64,000 nucleotides of DNA from an uncultured Phocaeicola sp. Its GTDB lineage: Bacteria; Bacteroidota; Bacteroidia; Bacteroidales; Bacteroidaceae. The translations under genes and the position numbers were made by a program. The notes beneath the pieces are model-generated. The model worked only from the letters and a program-made list of their open reading frames with translations, ran no database searches and was not told the DNA's origin. Shown here in pieces: positions 54,669 to 63,981 of the stretch (position 1 is its first letter; each line of letters starts with the position of its first letter). The stretch covers positions 6,241-70,240 of the forward strand of contig CARCZS010000008.1 of NCBI GenBank assembly GCA_948956705.1, written 5' to 3'.

Positions 54669-55292
54669 ATGACAAACAACAAAAGATTTATGAATAACAC
54701 AGACACTCCTATAAATGAACGCGAAATAGTTCTCCGTCTGATAGATGGAGATGAAGACGCTTTTTGTGAACTCTATGCCACTTATAAGAACCGCCTGCTT
54801 TATTTCGCCATGAGATTCGTAAAATCAAGAGATTTTGCCGAAGATATTTTTCAGGATGCCTTCACTGTCATTTGGCAAGGACGCCGCTTCATTGATCCCA
54901 ATGCCTCTTTTTCCTCCTATCTGTATACTATCATGCGCAACCGCATCCTCAATCAAATTCGAGATATGGAAAAAGAAGATACACTGAAAGAAAGTATCCT
55001 TTCGCAAGCAATAGATTATAGCGACGATACTAAAAACAACATCTTGTCAGGTGACCTGAAAAACATCATCCAAAAGGCTTTTGAGTCTCTTACTCCCCGC
55101 CAACAGGAAATCTTCAGAATGAGTCGTGAGGAATTATTGTCACACAAGGAAATTGCCGACAAACTTGGCATCTCCATTCATACTGTACAAGAACACATCT
55201 CTCTAGCTTTACATACCATTCGTACTTATTTAACCAAATACTCCGATACTTATGCCGATTTACTGCTCATCCTGATTTGCATGAATTTATAA
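54669..55292 (+). CDS. ECF sigma factor of the polysaccharide locus
   Basis: 207 residues. Sigma region 2 includes LYATYKNRLLYFAMRFVKSR and AEDIFQDAFTVIWQ (promoter -10 contacts); region 4 holds LTPRQQEIFRMSREELLSHK and the helix-turn-helix EIADKLGISIHTVQEHI. Start could also be Met 8 (54690). Together with the FecR-like anti-sigma gene and the STN-bearing SusC it forms a trans-envelope signalling system. It lies only 30 bases behind oxyR with no clear terminator or -7 element, so read-through is possible. Confidence 0.92.
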   Translation: MTNNKRFMNNTDTPINEREIVLRLIDGDEDAFCELYATYKNRLLYFAMRFVKSRDFAEDIFQDAFTVIWQGRRFIDPNASFSSYLYTIMRNRILNQIRDMEKEDTLKESILSQAIDYSDDTKNNILSGDLKNIIQKAFESLTPRQQEIFRMSREELLSHKEIADKLGISIHTVQEHISLALHTIRTYLTKYSDTYADLLLILICMNL

Positions 55293-55378
55293 TAAAAGTT
55301 AAACATACCCTAGTACTCCCTCATATTTGTGTATTACTTATGTGAGGGGAAAACAAACAGCCCCATCCCATAAAGAAG

Positions 55379-56359
55379 ATGAAAGACCATAAAGAAGAAA
55401 AACAAAAACTACGTCGTTATCTGGACGATATGTATGTTCAGGAAGAAGCAGCCGAACTACTCGACAGCCTGCGTCGTGATGAAAACAAAGAGCTGTTGAA
55501 CGAACTGGCTTCCAATATATGGGAAGAATCTTCTCTCCACCGCCAAAATACGAACACCGAGCATGATACATACAAAAAAGAAGCATACCGGTTACTCCAG
55601 AAGTTGGAACACCACAAACGATTCCATTTCCGCCACATTACTTATGCAATAGCAAGTATTGCCGCCTTATTGTGTCTCATATTCGGAAGTATCCACTATT
55701 CCCGCTATATCGAAAAGAAGAGTATTGTTTTCACCCAAGCCGGCACCACTTTCGGAGAGAAAAAACAGCTCACTCTACCGGATGGCAGCCGTATCGTACT
55801 CAATTCTTGTTCTTCCCTCCGATACCCCAATAAATTCATAGGCAAAACCCGTACAGTAGAACTGGATGGAGAAGCCTACTTTGAAATAGCCCATAATGAA
55901 AAAATGCCGTTCATCGTCAGTACATGTAATTTCAATGTCCGTGTATTGGGAACTCAATTTGATGTAAAAGCTTATCGGCAAGACGAAATTGTATCGGTGG
56001 ACGTAAAAAGCGGAAAGGTGCAAGTAGACCTGCCGGAAGCCATGATGAGACTCACGGCACAAGAGCAGGTATTAATCAATACCTTATCAGGCGAATACAA
56101 TAAAAAGAATGAGGAAAAGGAAGTTGCTGTTTGGATAAAAGGCAGCCTGAGGTTTAATCACACCCCTATTCGGGATGTTGCCCGAGAATTGGAACGGATG
56201 TACAATTGTCGGATTAGTTTTGCAGAAGACCAAGAATTCAACAATCTAATCTCAGGCGAACATGATAACCAAAGTCTGGAATCCGTACTCGAATCTATTC
56301 GCTATATCAGTGGAGTGAAAAACAGAAAAGAAGGAGATAGAATCATCTTATACAAATAA
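55379..56359 (+). CDS. FecR-type anti-sigma factor
   Basis: 326 residues. Cytosolic N-terminal part (about 1-85) binds the sigma factor. One membrane segment (about 86-106) crosses the inner membrane. The periplasmic FecR domain (TQAGTTFGEKKQLTLPDGSR, about 119-220) and DUF4974-like end (VARELERMYNCRISF) face the STN domain of SusC. It holds the sigma factor inactive until the transporter is loaded. Starts 86 bases after the sigma gene. Confidence 0.92.
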   Translation: MKDHKEEKQKLRRYLDDMYVQEEAAELLDSLRRDENKELLNELASNIWEESSLHRQNTNTEHDTYKKEAYRLLQKLEHHKRFHFRHITYAIASIAALLCLIFGSIHYSRYIEKKSIVFTQAGTTFGEKKQLTLPDGSRIVLNSCSSLRYPNKFIGKTRTVELDGEAYFEIAHNEKMPFIVSTCNFNVRVLGTQFDVKAYRQDEIVSVDVKSGKVQVDLPEAMMRLTAQEQVLINTLSGEYNKKNEEKEVAVWIKGSLRFNHTPIRDVARELERMYNCRISFAEDQEFNNLISGEHDNQSLESVLESIRYISGVKNRKEGDRIILYK

Positions 56360-56422
56360 CCGAATGTTTAACCTTATAAATCTAAACAATATGCTTATGT
56401 TATCATCTGCTTAGCTCATAAA

Positions 56423-56457
56423 AAAGTAGGAGTTTCCCGGCCGGATACCCCTACTTT
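56423..56457. terminator. strong stem-loop between anti-sigma and susC genes
   Basis: AAAGTAGG (56423-56430) pairs with CCTACTTT (56450-56457), and the inner GTTTCC pairs with GGATAC with one mismatch. No T-run on the plus strand (A-run before it gives one on the minus strand). It may end or process the sigma/anti-sigma message before susC. Confidence 0.5.
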
Positions 56458-56551
56458 ATATCCCGGAAACTATTTGCTGTTTCGACCTCAGACAAATTGG
56501 TTTCCTGTGTCTTAACAACTTAAGTCTTAAATCATTAAAACGCACAAATTT

Positions 56552-59500
56552 ATGAATATTATTCCGACTCATAAAGGAATAGGTAAAAATAGCCATTCAT
56601 TTTTAGCTTTTTTACTATTCGTATGCCTGTCATTGATGCCTATGCTTGTGCAAGCACAAAAAGAAAACAACATCACGCTGAAAGCACAAAGCGAATCTGT
56701 AGAAAATGTATTCAACCAGATAAGTAAGCAAACCGGTCTGAAATTTTTCTATGACCAAGAAACAGTGAACAATGTTCCGCTGGTTACTATTCAAGTGACA
56801 AATGCCACGCTTCAAAGCGTGTTGGATAAAATCACGGTACAAACGAAACTGTGTTTCAACAGAAAAAATAAAACCATCTCTGTCAGCACTCCTCAGATAA
56901 AAGAGGAAAGTCAAAAAAACATCCCGGTAAATGCACATGGAACCGTGACCGACGAAAATGGAGAAGCCATTATCGGTGCTACCGTACAAGTCAAAGGAGC
57001 TACCACCGGAACCATTACTGATATCAATGGTGAGTTCAACCTGCCTACCGAAACCGGCAAGACACTGATTATTTCATATATAGGCTACCAATCGGCACAG
57101 CAGAAAGTAAGCAACAAGCCAATGAGAATCACAATGAATGAAACTTCTATTGCCGTAGATGAAGTAGTAGTAACCGCTTTGGGTATCAAAAAAGAGAAAA
57201 AAGCGCTAGCCTACTCCGTTACCGAAGTGAAAGGTGACGATATGAACCGCGTTAAAGTAGCTAACCTGGCAACCGGGCTTGCCGGAAAAGTAGCCGGTGT
57301 CAATGTCTCCAAACCCGCTTCGGGTGTGATGGGTTCCAGCCGTATCGTTATCCGTGGTAACGGCTCTTTAAACGGTTCCAACCAACCTCTCTATGTCATC
57401 GACGGTATACCAATGGATAACAGTAACTACGGTCAAGCCGGACAGTGGGGCAGTAATGACGGCGGTGACGGTATTTCTTCCATTAACAGCGAAGATATCG
57501 AAAGCATGTCTGTACTGAAAGGAGGTACTGCAGCCGCACTATATGGTTCACGCGCTGCCAACGGTGCGATTGTCATCACGACCAAACGAGGAAATGTGGG
57601 ACGCATCAAGGTAGAATATAACCTCTCTTATCTCAATGACCAACTGACTTTTAAGAACGACGATTTACAATGGGAATACGGTACGGGAGCCAGAGGCATG
57701 AGTCCTGAAACAATGGCCTATTACACCGCAGTCCAACAGGCTGAATCAATGGGTTTACCCGAATCCATGATTCCCACGCTGGTAGACAAGATTGCACCGA
57801 TGCTCGCTTCACAAATGGGCATGCTCTCTTTCGGCGGTAAATTAGACGGATCGGATGTAATGCAATTCGACGGTGTCCGCCGCCCTTATGTAGCTGCAGG
57901 AAAAAATAACTTTAAGAACTTCTATCAGGATGCTTGGGCGTTGACTAATAATATAGCTGTATCGGGTGGTACGGATAAAGTTCAGTTCCGTATTGCCGCA
58001 GGCGACCAACGTTACCATGACCTGATGCCCAATTCCAAACTGGAGCGTAACAACATTACCATGAGTGTCAATTCCAAACTCAGTGAGAAATTTACAATCA
58101 AAGCTAATGTCATGTATGTGCGTGAACGCGCGAAGAACCGTCCCGGACTAGGCGACATTACCATGAACGCCAATGCCACACTTTATATGTTACCGGCCAA
58201 TGTTGATGTAAGGGACTTGGAAAAACGTGTAAACGATGACGGAACCGAATTTCTTCCCACGTCACAAACATTCATTGGCAATCCCTATTTCATTGCCTAT
58301 GACCGCAGTCAAAAGGATAGTAAAGACCGTGTTATCGGATCTGTAGAAGCACAATATAACTTTACTCCCAACTGGTATTTACGCGCTCGTGGCGGTGGCG
58401 ATATGATTAATCGCCGTAGCGAAAGTGTTACTCCGTGGGGAACAGCTACCACTCCCGAAGGTTCAATCTCGAACAGTTCTACTTACAATGGCGAATTCAA
58501 TGTCGAGGCTATTGCCGGATATACCAATACCTTTAAAGACAATCTGTTCAGTGTAGACGCTTTTGTGGGTTGGAACACTATGGGAACATGGTACAACTCC
58601 CTCAGTGGCTACGGTGAAGGGTTCATTCAACCGGGATTCAATGTAATCGGCAATACCGGCACTACTTCCGCCGGACATTCTCGTTCTGAAAGTTACATCA
58701 ATTCGCTGTTCGGACAAGCCGAATTCTCTTATAAAAGTATGCTTTACCTTACTTTGACCGGACGTAATGACTGGTTTTCTACCTTATCTTACAAAGGCAA
58801 AACCACTCCGAATCACATATTCTATCCGTCAGTCGGCGTAGGATTTATAGTCAGCGAAGCCGTGAAAATGCCCGAATGGATACCTTATTTCAAATTACGC
58901 GGTTCATGGGCGCAATCAGGTGGTTCCGTCGGTGCCTATAACCTTGGTCTGACTTATGGTTTCAACCAAAAATATAATGGTAAATATCCTATCGGTTCCA
59001 TCAATTCGGGCACAATTCCTTATCTTGACCTGAAACCGTTAACATCCATCTCTTACGAAGGAGGTTTTGAAGCGCGCTTCTTAAATAACCGAATCGGCAT
59101 CGACTTTACCTACTATGTGCGTAACACCAAAGACGACATTGTAGATGCCGGAATCTCCTCTACATCCGGTTACAGTAAAGTACGCATCAATGCCGGTAAG
59201 GTGAACAATCATGGTATAGAACTGTTACTGACCGGAGTTCCCGTTAAAACAAAAGACTTCACTTGGAATTCCTCTTTCAACTTTTCCTACAATAAGAGTG
59301 AGGTAAAGAAAATCACTGATGAAGTAGACGAATTCATCCTCGAAACAGCCCGTACCGGACATGATGGCGATAATTGCGGTCCTGCTTATATCTATCACCA
59401 GGTGGGACAACCTTACGGTATCATTAAAGGCGTTGCCTATAAACGCAACGACAAAGGCGAAATCATGTACAAAGACGGCCTGCCTATGCAAGGCGGTATC

Positions 59501-60037
59501 CAAAAGCTGGGAGAAAGTGTAGCCCCCTACACCTTGGGCTTCAGTAACAGCTTCACCTATAAAGACGTGACACTAAGCTTCCTGATTGATGCCAAAATAG
59601 GCGGAGATATCTTCTCTATGACCAATGCCCACATGTACAGTTTCGGCCGCCATGCCAAAACATTGCCGGGGCGTGAAGACGGTGCTATCGGACAAGGAGT
59701 AAAAGAAGACGGCGTCACTCCGAACGATATAGCTGTAGATGCCATGACCTATTATATGGCAGTGGCCGGCATCACCGAAGAGTTTGTTTATGATGCTTCT
59801 TATGTCAAATTGCGCGAAGTGTCACTCGGTTATAGCTTTCCACAGAAATGGATAAAGAAGCTGGGTATGTCTGCTCTTTCACTGTCAGTAGTAGGTCGCA
59901 ACTTATGGAACATTTATGACAAGGTTCCTTTGGTTGACCCCGAATCATCTTTCAACACCGGCAATGCACAAGGCTTTGAATCGTATGGTATGCCTGCCAG
60001 CCGTAGCATTGGTTTCAACTTAAACGTTAAATTCTAA
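56552..60037 (+). CDS. SusC-like TonB-dependent transducer with STN domain
   Basis: 1161 residues. A signal peptide (about 1-35) precedes an STN domain (about 40-112; ITLKAQSESVENVFNQIS), which contacts the anti-sigma factor in the periplasm. Then come a carboxypeptidase-D regulatory domain (about 128-210), plug (LYVIDGIPMDN, LYGSRAANGAIVITTK) and barrel, ending SIGFNLNVKF. It moves an oligosaccharide across the outer membrane and reports its presence. The SusD partner starts 12 bases downstream. The STN-FecR-ECF arrangement is the standard one for host-glycan and some dietary glycan loci. Confidence 0.95.
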   Translation: MNIIPTHKGIGKNSHSFLAFLLFVCLSLMPMLVQAQKENNITLKAQSESVENVFNQISKQTGLKFFYDQETVNNVPLVTIQVTNATLQSVLDKITVQTKLCFNRKNKTISVSTPQIKEESQKNIPVNAHGTVTDENGEAIIGATVQVKGATTGTITDINGEFNLPTETGKTLIISYIGYQSAQQKVSNKPMRITMNETSIAVDEVVVTALGIKKEKKALAYSVTEVKGDDMNRVKVANLATGLAGKVAGVNVSKPASGVMGSSRIVIRGNGSLNGSNQPLYVIDGIPMDNSNYGQAGQWGSNDGGDGISSINSEDIESMSVLKGGTAAALYGSRAANGAIVITTKRGNVGRIKVEYNLSYLNDQLTFKNDDLQWEYGTGARGMSPETMAYYTAVQQAESMGLPESMIPTLVDKIAPMLASQMGMLSFGGKLDGSDVMQFDGVRRPYVAAGKNNFKNFYQDAWALTNNIAVSGGTDKVQFRIAAGDQRYHDLMPNSKLERNNITMSVNSKLSEKFTIKANVMYVRERAKNRPGLGDITMNANATLYMLPANVDVRDLEKRVNDDGTEFLPTSQTFIGNPYFIAYDRSQKDSKDRVIGSVEAQYNFTPNWYLRARGGGDMINRRSESVTPWGTATTPEGSISNSSTYNGEFNVEAIAGYTNTFKDNLFSVDAFVGWNTMGTWYNSLSGYGEGFIQPGFNVIGNTGTTSAGHSRSESYINSLFGQAEFSYKSMLYLTLTGRNDWFSTLSYKGKTTPNHIFYPSVGVGFIVSEAVKMPEWIPYFKLRGSWAQSGGSVGAYNLGLTYGFNQKYNGKYPIGSINSGTIPYLDLKPLTSISYEGGFEARFLNNRIGIDFTYYVRNTKDDIVDAGISSTSGYSKVRINAGKVNNHGIELLLTGVPVKTKDFTWNSSFNFSYNKSEVKKITDEVDEFILETARTGHDGDNCGPAYIYHQVGQPYGIIKGVAYKRNDKGEIMYKDGLPMQGGIQKLGESVAPYTLGFSNSFTYKDVTLSFLIDAKIGGDIFSMTNAHMYSFGRHAKTLPGREDGAIGQGVKEDGVTPNDIAVDAMTYYMAVAGITEEFVYDASYVKLREVSLGYSFPQKWIKKLGMSALSLSVVGRNLWNIYDKVPLVDPESSFNTGNAQGFESYGMPASRSIGFNLNVKF

Positions 60038-60049
60038 ATTGCATTTACT

Positions 60050-61567
60050 ATGAACAATAAACTGATAAAATCCGTACTTTTGTTATCCGTTGCAGGTTTG
60101 GTAACTGCTTGTGATTTCGAAGAAAAAAATACCGACCCCAATAACAGTACTACTATCGAACCGGGACCATTACTCACCTATACTCAGATGAACACCACTA
60201 CCGGAGGTGCCACCAAAAATATGCAGGTAGGCACTTGTATGATGCTAGTACAGCAGACCGCCACTCTAAACAGTAGTGAGGCTAGTGCCGGAGACAAATA
60301 TTATATGATGAGTGCACCCGCAAACACATACTTCTTGGATTATTACTCCTCCACCATCAAGAACTGGCGCGAAATGGAGTATCAAGCTACTCTGAACCCG
60401 GATAAATACCAAAACATGATAGCCGTTGCCAAGATATGGGGAGCTTATTTGTTTCAGCGTATGACAGACTTATATGGAAATGTGCCGTATTCCGAAGCCG
60501 GCCTAGGTTTTCACGAAGCAATTTACAAGCCCAAATATGACAGCCAAGAATCTATCTACTATGATATGATAGACCAAGTACAAGCCGGTATCGAGTTGCT
60601 AAGTGAAGATAAACCTGCCATCAGCGGTGATTTATTTTATGATGGGAATATAGCCAAGTGGAGGAAATTCGGCCACTCATTGTTACTTCGTTTGGGGATG
60701 CGTCTCTGCAAAGTCGACCCTGCACGAGCAGCCGAAACAGCAAAAGCAGCCATTGACGGCGGAATAATGAATGAAGCAGGCGATATCTGCATGGTAAGGC
60801 ACAACACGCGCCGCAACGAAGAAAAGAATCCGTTGAGTTACCGTTTCTCGGTTGACAACTATGTAAACAATGACATCGTAAAAATCAGCAAGACTTTCAT
60901 GGATTACCTTAAGGAAACCAACGACCCGCGTATCCGTGTGTTCTGTTCCTTGAAAAACGGTGATAACAATCCCGACAAACAAGTCGGTCTGCCCAACGGT
61001 TACGATAGTAATAATATCCCTTCTTACCCCGGCGGTTATTTAGGAAAAGAAGCTTATTCCAATTTCAACATCAATACCATTTTGAAAATGGACGCGCCTA
61101 CCCTGTTCTTAATGCCGAGTGAAAGTAAACTGCTGCAAGCAGAAGCAGCGTTACGCGGTTGGGTAAGCGGAGATGCCAATACCTTATACCAAGAAGCCGT
61201 TACGCTATCGATGAAAGAACAAGAGATAGCTTATGGAATAACAATCAGTAATAAAGAGATAGAAACATTCTTGGCACAAGACCTGTTTGGCAAAGCTGGA
61301 AGCACAGAAGAAAAGATGGAAGTGCTAGGCAAACAATATTGGGTTGCTACCTTTATGAATGGCTATGAAAGCTATGCCAACTGGCGTCGCTGCGGATATC
61401 CCAAACTGACTCCAACTCATTATTCGGGCAATGAAAGCAATGGAGAAATCCCCCGACGTGTGCCTTATCCTACAGATGAATATACCATTAATAAGGCAAA
61501 TCTTGAGGATGCTATCCACCGACAAGGTGCGGACAATGTAAACACCCGTGTATGGTGGGATAAATAA
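60050..61567 (+). CDS. SusD/RagB-like surface lipoprotein
   Basis: 505 residues. Lipid cysteine at 21 (GLVTACDFEEKNTDPNN). It belongs to the SusD-like group 2 type, with DPNNSTTIEPGPLLTYTQM near the start and the TPR-like helices. QYWVATFMNGYESYANWRRCGYP near the C-terminus is typical. It lies on top of the SusC barrel and captures the glycan. Next gene, GH30, starts 24 bases later. Confidence 0.94.
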   Translation: MNNKLIKSVLLLSVAGLVTACDFEEKNTDPNNSTTIEPGPLLTYTQMNTTTGGATKNMQVGTCMMLVQQTATLNSSEASAGDKYYMMSAPANTYFLDYYSSTIKNWREMEYQATLNPDKYQNMIAVAKIWGAYLFQRMTDLYGNVPYSEAGLGFHEAIYKPKYDSQESIYYDMIDQVQAGIELLSEDKPAISGDLFYDGNIAKWRKFGHSLLLRLGMRLCKVDPARAAETAKAAIDGGIMNEAGDICMVRHNTRRNEEKNPLSYRFSVDNYVNNDIVKISKTFMDYLKETNDPRIRVFCSLKNGDNNPDKQVGLPNGYDSNNIPSYPGGYLGKEAYSNFNINTILKMDAPTLFLMPSESKLLQAEAALRGWVSGDANTLYQEAVTLSMKEQEIAYGITISNKEIETFLAQDLFGKAGSTEEKMEVLGKQYWVATFMNGYESYANWRRCGYPKLTPTHYSGNESNGEIPRRVPYPTDEYTINKANLEDAIHRQGADNVNTRVWWDK

Positions 61568-61591
61568 AACAGTAATTGAAACAACATAAAT

Positions 61592-63064
61592 ATGAAAAAA
61601 TTTATATTAGCAATTAGTTTAATTGGTGGAATCTGCCTCCCTGTGAAGGGAGGCGATTCGTTATCACGAATCATCCTCCACACAAACCGGCCTGCCGAAC
61701 AAGTGATAAATGGTTTCGGGGCAGCACAAGCCGGTTGGTCCGATGCCTTGTTCTTATTCCCTAACCGAGAGAAAGTAATTGACGCCCTTTATGGTCCTGA
61801 CGGGCTAAAGCTCAATATTCTAAGGGGCGAGATATTTCCTCATTACTCTAAGGAGGCTCATCAATACGACTTCGGCCTACAAGCAGATACCAGTACCGCC
61901 ACCGTTGCCCATGCAACTTCACTGGAAAAGAACGAACTATTGAGGCGGGGACAACTTTGGCTCACCATGTACACACAACAGAAATATCCCGAAACTCTTC
62001 TCATGTTTTCGGCATGGAGCCCTCCTGCCTGGATGAAAGAAGGCGGAGAACTCACTCCCGACCAATATGCCACCCACGGACGACTAAGTCCCGAACACTA
62101 TCAGGACTTTGCCGATTATATGGCTGCATTCTACAAGGCTTTCCAATCCATAGGTATCCATACATACGCCTTGTCACCCTCCAACGAACCAGGTTATCCG
62201 GCCCCTTGGAACTCCTGTGTCTGGACTTCCGGTGAAATGGGAGATTTCATCCATCACTATCTTCTTCCTACTTTCGAAAAAGAAGAAATCCCTGCCAAAA
62301 TCATCTTTGGAGAAAACCCTGCATGGTCTGTTACCTTCGACCGGCTGAAGATGATTTCTTCTGCTGATTTCACCAACGAGATTTTGAAAAAACATCCCGA
62401 TATGCCATCCGACAGGTTGATAGCAGCCGGTCACGGCTACATTCTGCCCGACAGTCTGCCTCTTCCCGCAGAACTGAGACAGACACCGGTTATTCCTTTT
62501 GCCGAGGCAGAGCAACAGAAGATACCGGTATGGGTGACTGAAATCAGTGACATCACTCCACTCGATACCTCCATGGAAGATGGTTTGCGCTGGGCAACCA
62601 CGTTCCATCATTATCTGGAGAAGGCTCATGTAAGTGCCATCGTGTGGTGGGCAGGAGCACAACCTACCGGCAACAATGAAAGTCTCATCGTTTTAAACAA
62701 GACAACAGGTGAGTTCGTCTTGCCCAAACGTTATGATACTTTCGGCAATTACACCCGATACATCCCCACAGGCAGCCATCGCATCAAAAGTGAATCAAGC
62801 GGAATGCCGGAAGGTGTAAAGGTAACCTCTTTTATCAAAGACGGCCGTTACACCGTGGTAGTAGTGAATCCTACAGACAAAAAGATAGACTGTCTGCTGT
62901 CATTAGAAGATGCCAGAAGCAAGGAACCCTTAAGTTCTTACACAACCACCATGGACAAACGATGGGAAGAAAGCACAATTACGTGCAGCAAAGACGGATA
63001 TGCCTTGCAAGTACTCCCCCGAAGTGTAACAACTTATGTAGGAGTTTGCTATTTCGACCAATAA
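61592..63064 (+). CDS. GH30 family glycoside hydrolase
   Basis: 490 residues, signal peptide about 1-20 (secreted to periplasm or surface; no lipobox). TIM barrel plus beta-sandwich typical of GH30. Acid/base E199 in SPSNEPGYP and nucleophile E317 in VWVTEISD. GFGAAQAGWSDALF near the start and FSAWSPPAWMKEGG are family marks. GH30 includes glucosylceramidases, beta-1,6-glucanases, beta-1,6-galactanases and xylanases; the subfamily cannot be settled by eye. As the only enzyme of the locus it should show what the SusC/SusD pair imports, a beta-linked glycan. Confidence 0.9.
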   Translation: MKKFILAISLIGGICLPVKGGDSLSRIILHTNRPAEQVINGFGAAQAGWSDALFLFPNREKVIDALYGPDGLKLNILRGEIFPHYSKEAHQYDFGLQADTSTATVAHATSLEKNELLRRGQLWLTMYTQQKYPETLLMFSAWSPPAWMKEGGELTPDQYATHGRLSPEHYQDFADYMAAFYKAFQSIGIHTYALSPSNEPGYPAPWNSCVWTSGEMGDFIHHYLLPTFEKEEIPAKIIFGENPAWSVTFDRLKMISSADFTNEILKKHPDMPSDRLIAAGHGYILPDSLPLPAELRQTPVIPFAEAEQQKIPVWVTEISDITPLDTSMEDGLRWATTFHHYLEKAHVSAIVWWAGAQPTGNNESLIVLNKTTGEFVLPKRYDTFGNYTRYIPTGSHRIKSESSGMPEGVKVTSFIKDGRYTVVVVNPTDKKIDCLLSLEDARSKEPLSSYTTTMDKRWEESTITCSKDGYALQVLPRSVTTYVGVCYFDQ

Positions 63065-63300
63065 AAGACAAGCTAATTCTATAAACGAATCCGTCTGCTT
63101 GCACTATTAGATACAGAATAAAGGCTACAATGTAACAAAATGAATGCAAAATTGACCCTGATTCGCTGTTGTCTTGCCGCAAGATAGCCTCATCCCTATC
63201 GCTCATCCAAGTAGTGCTTGTCCTTATAAGCCTAATGCATGGCCTGGAAAAGCTTATTGTAATTGCTTGAATGAGATGCGAAATATATAAAAAGAAGTGA

Positions 63301-63334
63301 GTGAGAGCATGAGAGCAATGCTCTCACTTTTTAT
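63301..63334 (+). terminator. terminator of the GH30 locus
   Basis: GTGAGAGCA (63301-63309) and TGCTCTCAC (63319-63327) form a perfect 9-bp stem, followed by TTTTTATT. It lies 237 bases after the GH30 stop. Confidence 0.7.
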
Positions 63335-63774
63335 TATGCTCTCACTGTGTGTGACTTGCTCATTATGAGTTGATTACATTGAAAATGAGAGCATGAGAGT
63401 ATAAATGAATGCAACTTACTATTGTATTATCAACTGTTTTTTGAGTAATTTCAATATATCGAAGAAAAAACACCTCCTCTTATCTTTCCCGAAAAAATTC
63501 ATTTCTATAAAATAAAGAACGGAAGTTTCTGAGAACAAACGGAACTATCCCCACTAAATTTCTATTGTTCCGAGAAAAGACCTTGAGCTTTTTGAAAAAC
63601 ACTTAAGTCTTTTTCGGAAACTCCTTGGTCTTTTTTAAAAACTTCAAGGTCTTTCCATTAGGATACGTTGACATCTGTTAAGATTGACAAGACAAGAGTA
63701 AAACGGATAGTTGATGATGTTTAATCTGTTGGGAATGTGATGAATAAGATTTTGGGAGAAAGAAGAAAAAATGT

Positions 63775-63795
63775 GTATCTCTTAGTAAGAGATAT
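63775..63795. repeat. left inverted repeat of the promoter switch, copy 2
   Basis: GTATCTCTTAGTAAGAGATA with central AGT at 63784-63786. Its inner arm has diverged (GATATGCA in place of GATACACT), so the palindrome is shorter than in copy 1. Confidence 0.85.
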
Positions 63796-63806
63796 GCATT
63801 TCGCTG

Positions 63807-63814
63807 CAAATTTA
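63807..63814 (-). promoter_or_regulatory. promoter inside the second switch, pointing left
   Basis: TAAATTTG on the minus strand, same place and direction as 8784-8791. It points toward the GH30 terminator and away from the gene expected beyond the window end. Confidence 0.6.
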
Positions 63815-63940
63815 CACAAAGTTTTGATAATTAAAACTTTTTGAGAAGAAAAATCACAAGACAAATGCAAAAATATCTTTAGTCTTAAGTTATAGGACAC
63901 TTTTTTATCGGCTTAAACTATTAATAATAAAGCGGTTATG

Positions 63941-63981
63941 TGCGTTCGGTGTATCTCTTACTAAGAGATGCACCGAACGCA
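63941..63981. repeat. right inverted repeat of the promoter switch, copy 2
   Basis: 41-bp near-perfect palindrome identical to 8918-8958, centre ACT at 63960-63962. Confidence 0.9.
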
